NCBI RefSeq assembly: GCF_009696325.1
Contig: NZ_VUME01000004.1
Span: 1 to 64,000 of the forward strand
Source: Collinsella sp. WCA1-178-WT-3 (M1)
GTDB taxonomy: Bacteria; Actinomycetota; Coriobacteriia; Coriobacteriales; Coriobacteriaceae
Direction of reading: 5' to 3'
DNA: 64,000 nucleotides
The notes beneath the pieces are model-generated. The model had not been told where the DNA came from and did not search any database. It saw only the letters and a program-made list of their open reading frames with translations. Both the position numbers and the translations under genes were made by a program. Each line of letters begins with the position of its first letter. Position 1 is the first letter of the stretch. Below, one piece after another: positions 62,975 to 64,000 of the stretch.

Positions 62975-64000
62975 TTGAAGGCGGACACTCAAACCATCGA
63001 CATCCTGTTGTTGGGCAGCGGCGGCCGCGAGCATGCTTTGGCAGCCAAGCTCGCGGCATCACCGCGCGCCGGCAAGCTCTACATCGCCCCGGGCAACGGC
63101 GGCACCGCGAGCTGCGGCGAGAACGTGGTTCTCGACGATTGCGATCCTGCTGCCGTGGCGGCGTTTGCACAGAGCCACGGATGCGGACTCGTGGTGATTG
63201 GCCCCGAGGCTCCGCTCGTGGCGGGCGTGGCCGACGCCGTGCGCGCGGCGGGTATTCCCTGCTTTGGCCCGGGTGCCGAGGGCGCTCAGATGGAGGGCTC
63301 TAAGCTGTTCTCCAAGCAGCTCATGGAGCGCGCGGGCATTCCGACGGCCGCCTACGGCTCGTTTACCGACGAGGCTTCGGCTCTCGCCTATGTGCGAGAG
63401 CAGGGCGCTCCGCTGGTCGTGAAGGCCGACGGTCTTGCCGCGGGCAAGGGCGTTATTGTGGCAACCGAGCTTTCGCAGGCCGAAGAGGCCGTGCGCGAGT
63501 GCTTTGGCGGCACCTTTGGCGACGCCGGCAACACCGTGGTTATCGAGGAGATGCTCGTTGGCCCCGAGTGCTCGCTGCTGGCCTTTACCGACGGCAAGAC
63601 CGTGCGACCCATGGCCACCTCGCAGGACCACAAGCGCGCGCTTGAGGGCGACCTTGGTCCCAACACGGGCGGCATGGGCGTCTACAGCCCGGTGCCCATC
63701 GTGACCGACGAGGAGCATGCCACCATGGTGAAGGTCATGGAGCAGACCGTGGCCGAGCTCGCCGCCGAGGGCATCGATTACCGTGGCTGCCTGTACGGCG
63801 GCTTTATGCTTACCCCCGCCGGCCCCAAGGTGCTGGAGTTTAACGCCCGCTTTGGCGACCCCGAGACGCAGGTCGTGCTGCCGCGCCTTAAGAACGACCT
63901 GGTCGAGGTCATGCTTGCCTGCGCTAACTGCGAGCTCGACCAGATTGAGCTCGATTGGCGTGACGAGTGGGCGGTGGCCGTTGTCCTGACGAGCGCGGGT
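62975..64000 (+). CDS. purD: Phosphoribosylamine--glycine ligase (partial, 3' end outside window)
   Basis: GAR synthetase, 342 codons present. TTG at 62975 follows GAGGAGG; the frame then runs open to the window edge. Signatures: DILLLGSGGREHALAAKL, IAPGNGGTA, LVVIGPEAPLVAGVADAV, the ATP-grasp AAGKGV loop and VLEFNARFGDPETQ. No in-frame ATG is available near the start, so the TTG is well supported. Confidence 0.95.
   Translation, partial: MKADTQTIDILLLGSGGREHALAAKLAASPRAGKLYIAPGNGGTASCGENVVLDDCDPAAVAAFAQSHGCGLVVIGPEAPLVAGVADAVRAAGIPCFGPGAEGAQMEGSKLFSKQLMERAGIPTAAYGSFTDEASALAYVREQGAPLVVKADGLAAGKGVIVATELSQAEEAVRECFGGTFGDAGNTVVIEEMLVGPECSLLAFTDGKTVRPMATSQDHKRALEGDLGPNTGGMGVYSPVPIVTDEEHATMVKVMEQTVAELAAEGIDYRGCLYGGFMLTPAGPKVLEFNARFGDPETQVVLPRLKNDLVEVMLACANCELDQIELDWRDEWAVAVVLTSAG

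Overview
The window looks like the replication-origin region of a member of class Coriobacteriia, most likely a Collinsella-type gut actinobacterium. This rests on gene order, high-GC codon use and recognisable protein sequences; I ran no database search. The 5' end of a 16S rRNA gene lies at the left edge on the minus strand. The block rpmH-rnpA-yidD-yidC-jag-rsmG-parA-parB (minus) and dnaA-dnaN-recF-dciA-gyrB-gyrA (plus) diverge from about 39.4 kb, so oriC sits in the middle of the window.

Region by region. (1) 1-800: 16S 5' end, rRNA leader and a duplicated tRNA-3'-end/terminator module. (2) 806-11013: a ~10.2 kb integrated element bounded by a 48-bp direct repeat of the 3' half of tRNA-Lys(TTT). 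It carries a tyrosine integrase, a small excisionase-like protein, two unrecognised genes, a 5'-truncated surface-protein fragment, an ABC-F ATPase with an attenuator-like leader, an IS21-family insertion sequence, a truncated hsdR remnant, a class B sortase and an array of 21-bp-spaced palindromes. (3) 11.0-19.9 kb: ordinary chromosome with an M29 aminopeptidase, purC, a two-component system, a Tat lipoprotein, a TSCPD protein, purB and tRNA-Gly. (4) 20.2-34.1 kb: a large thioester/Cna-B/LPXTG surface adhesin, an unusual M28-like membrane protein split by a long acidic insert, two overlapping WYL regulators, a DnaQ-DinG helicase, ddl and rlmN. (5) 34.3-50.8 kb: parB/parA with three perfect parS sites, the ribosome/membrane-insertion genes, oriC, an uncharacterised GHKL-ATPase/winged-helix gene between rpmH and dnaA, then the replication and gyrase genes. 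(6) 50.9-57.7 kb: two very long hairpins flanking a tRNA-Ile/Ala/Ile cluster, a bifunctional-nuclease-domain protein, typA, a bactofilin-like membrane protein, a UPF0126 (TRIC-like) channel and two tRNA-Ser genes. (7) 58.1-64.0 kb: rpsF-ssb-rpsR-rplI, dnaB, purA and the start of purD.

The most interesting material: the GHKL-ATPase fused through a Gln/Pro-rich linker to a winged helix, embedded in the origin; repeated variant DnaA-box-like sequences (TTTTCAACA) together with an altered DnaA DNA-recognition signature; the phased palindrome array before the sortase; a recurrent tRNA-3'-end/terminator/palindrome module at three tRNA loci; and several long intergenic hairpins.
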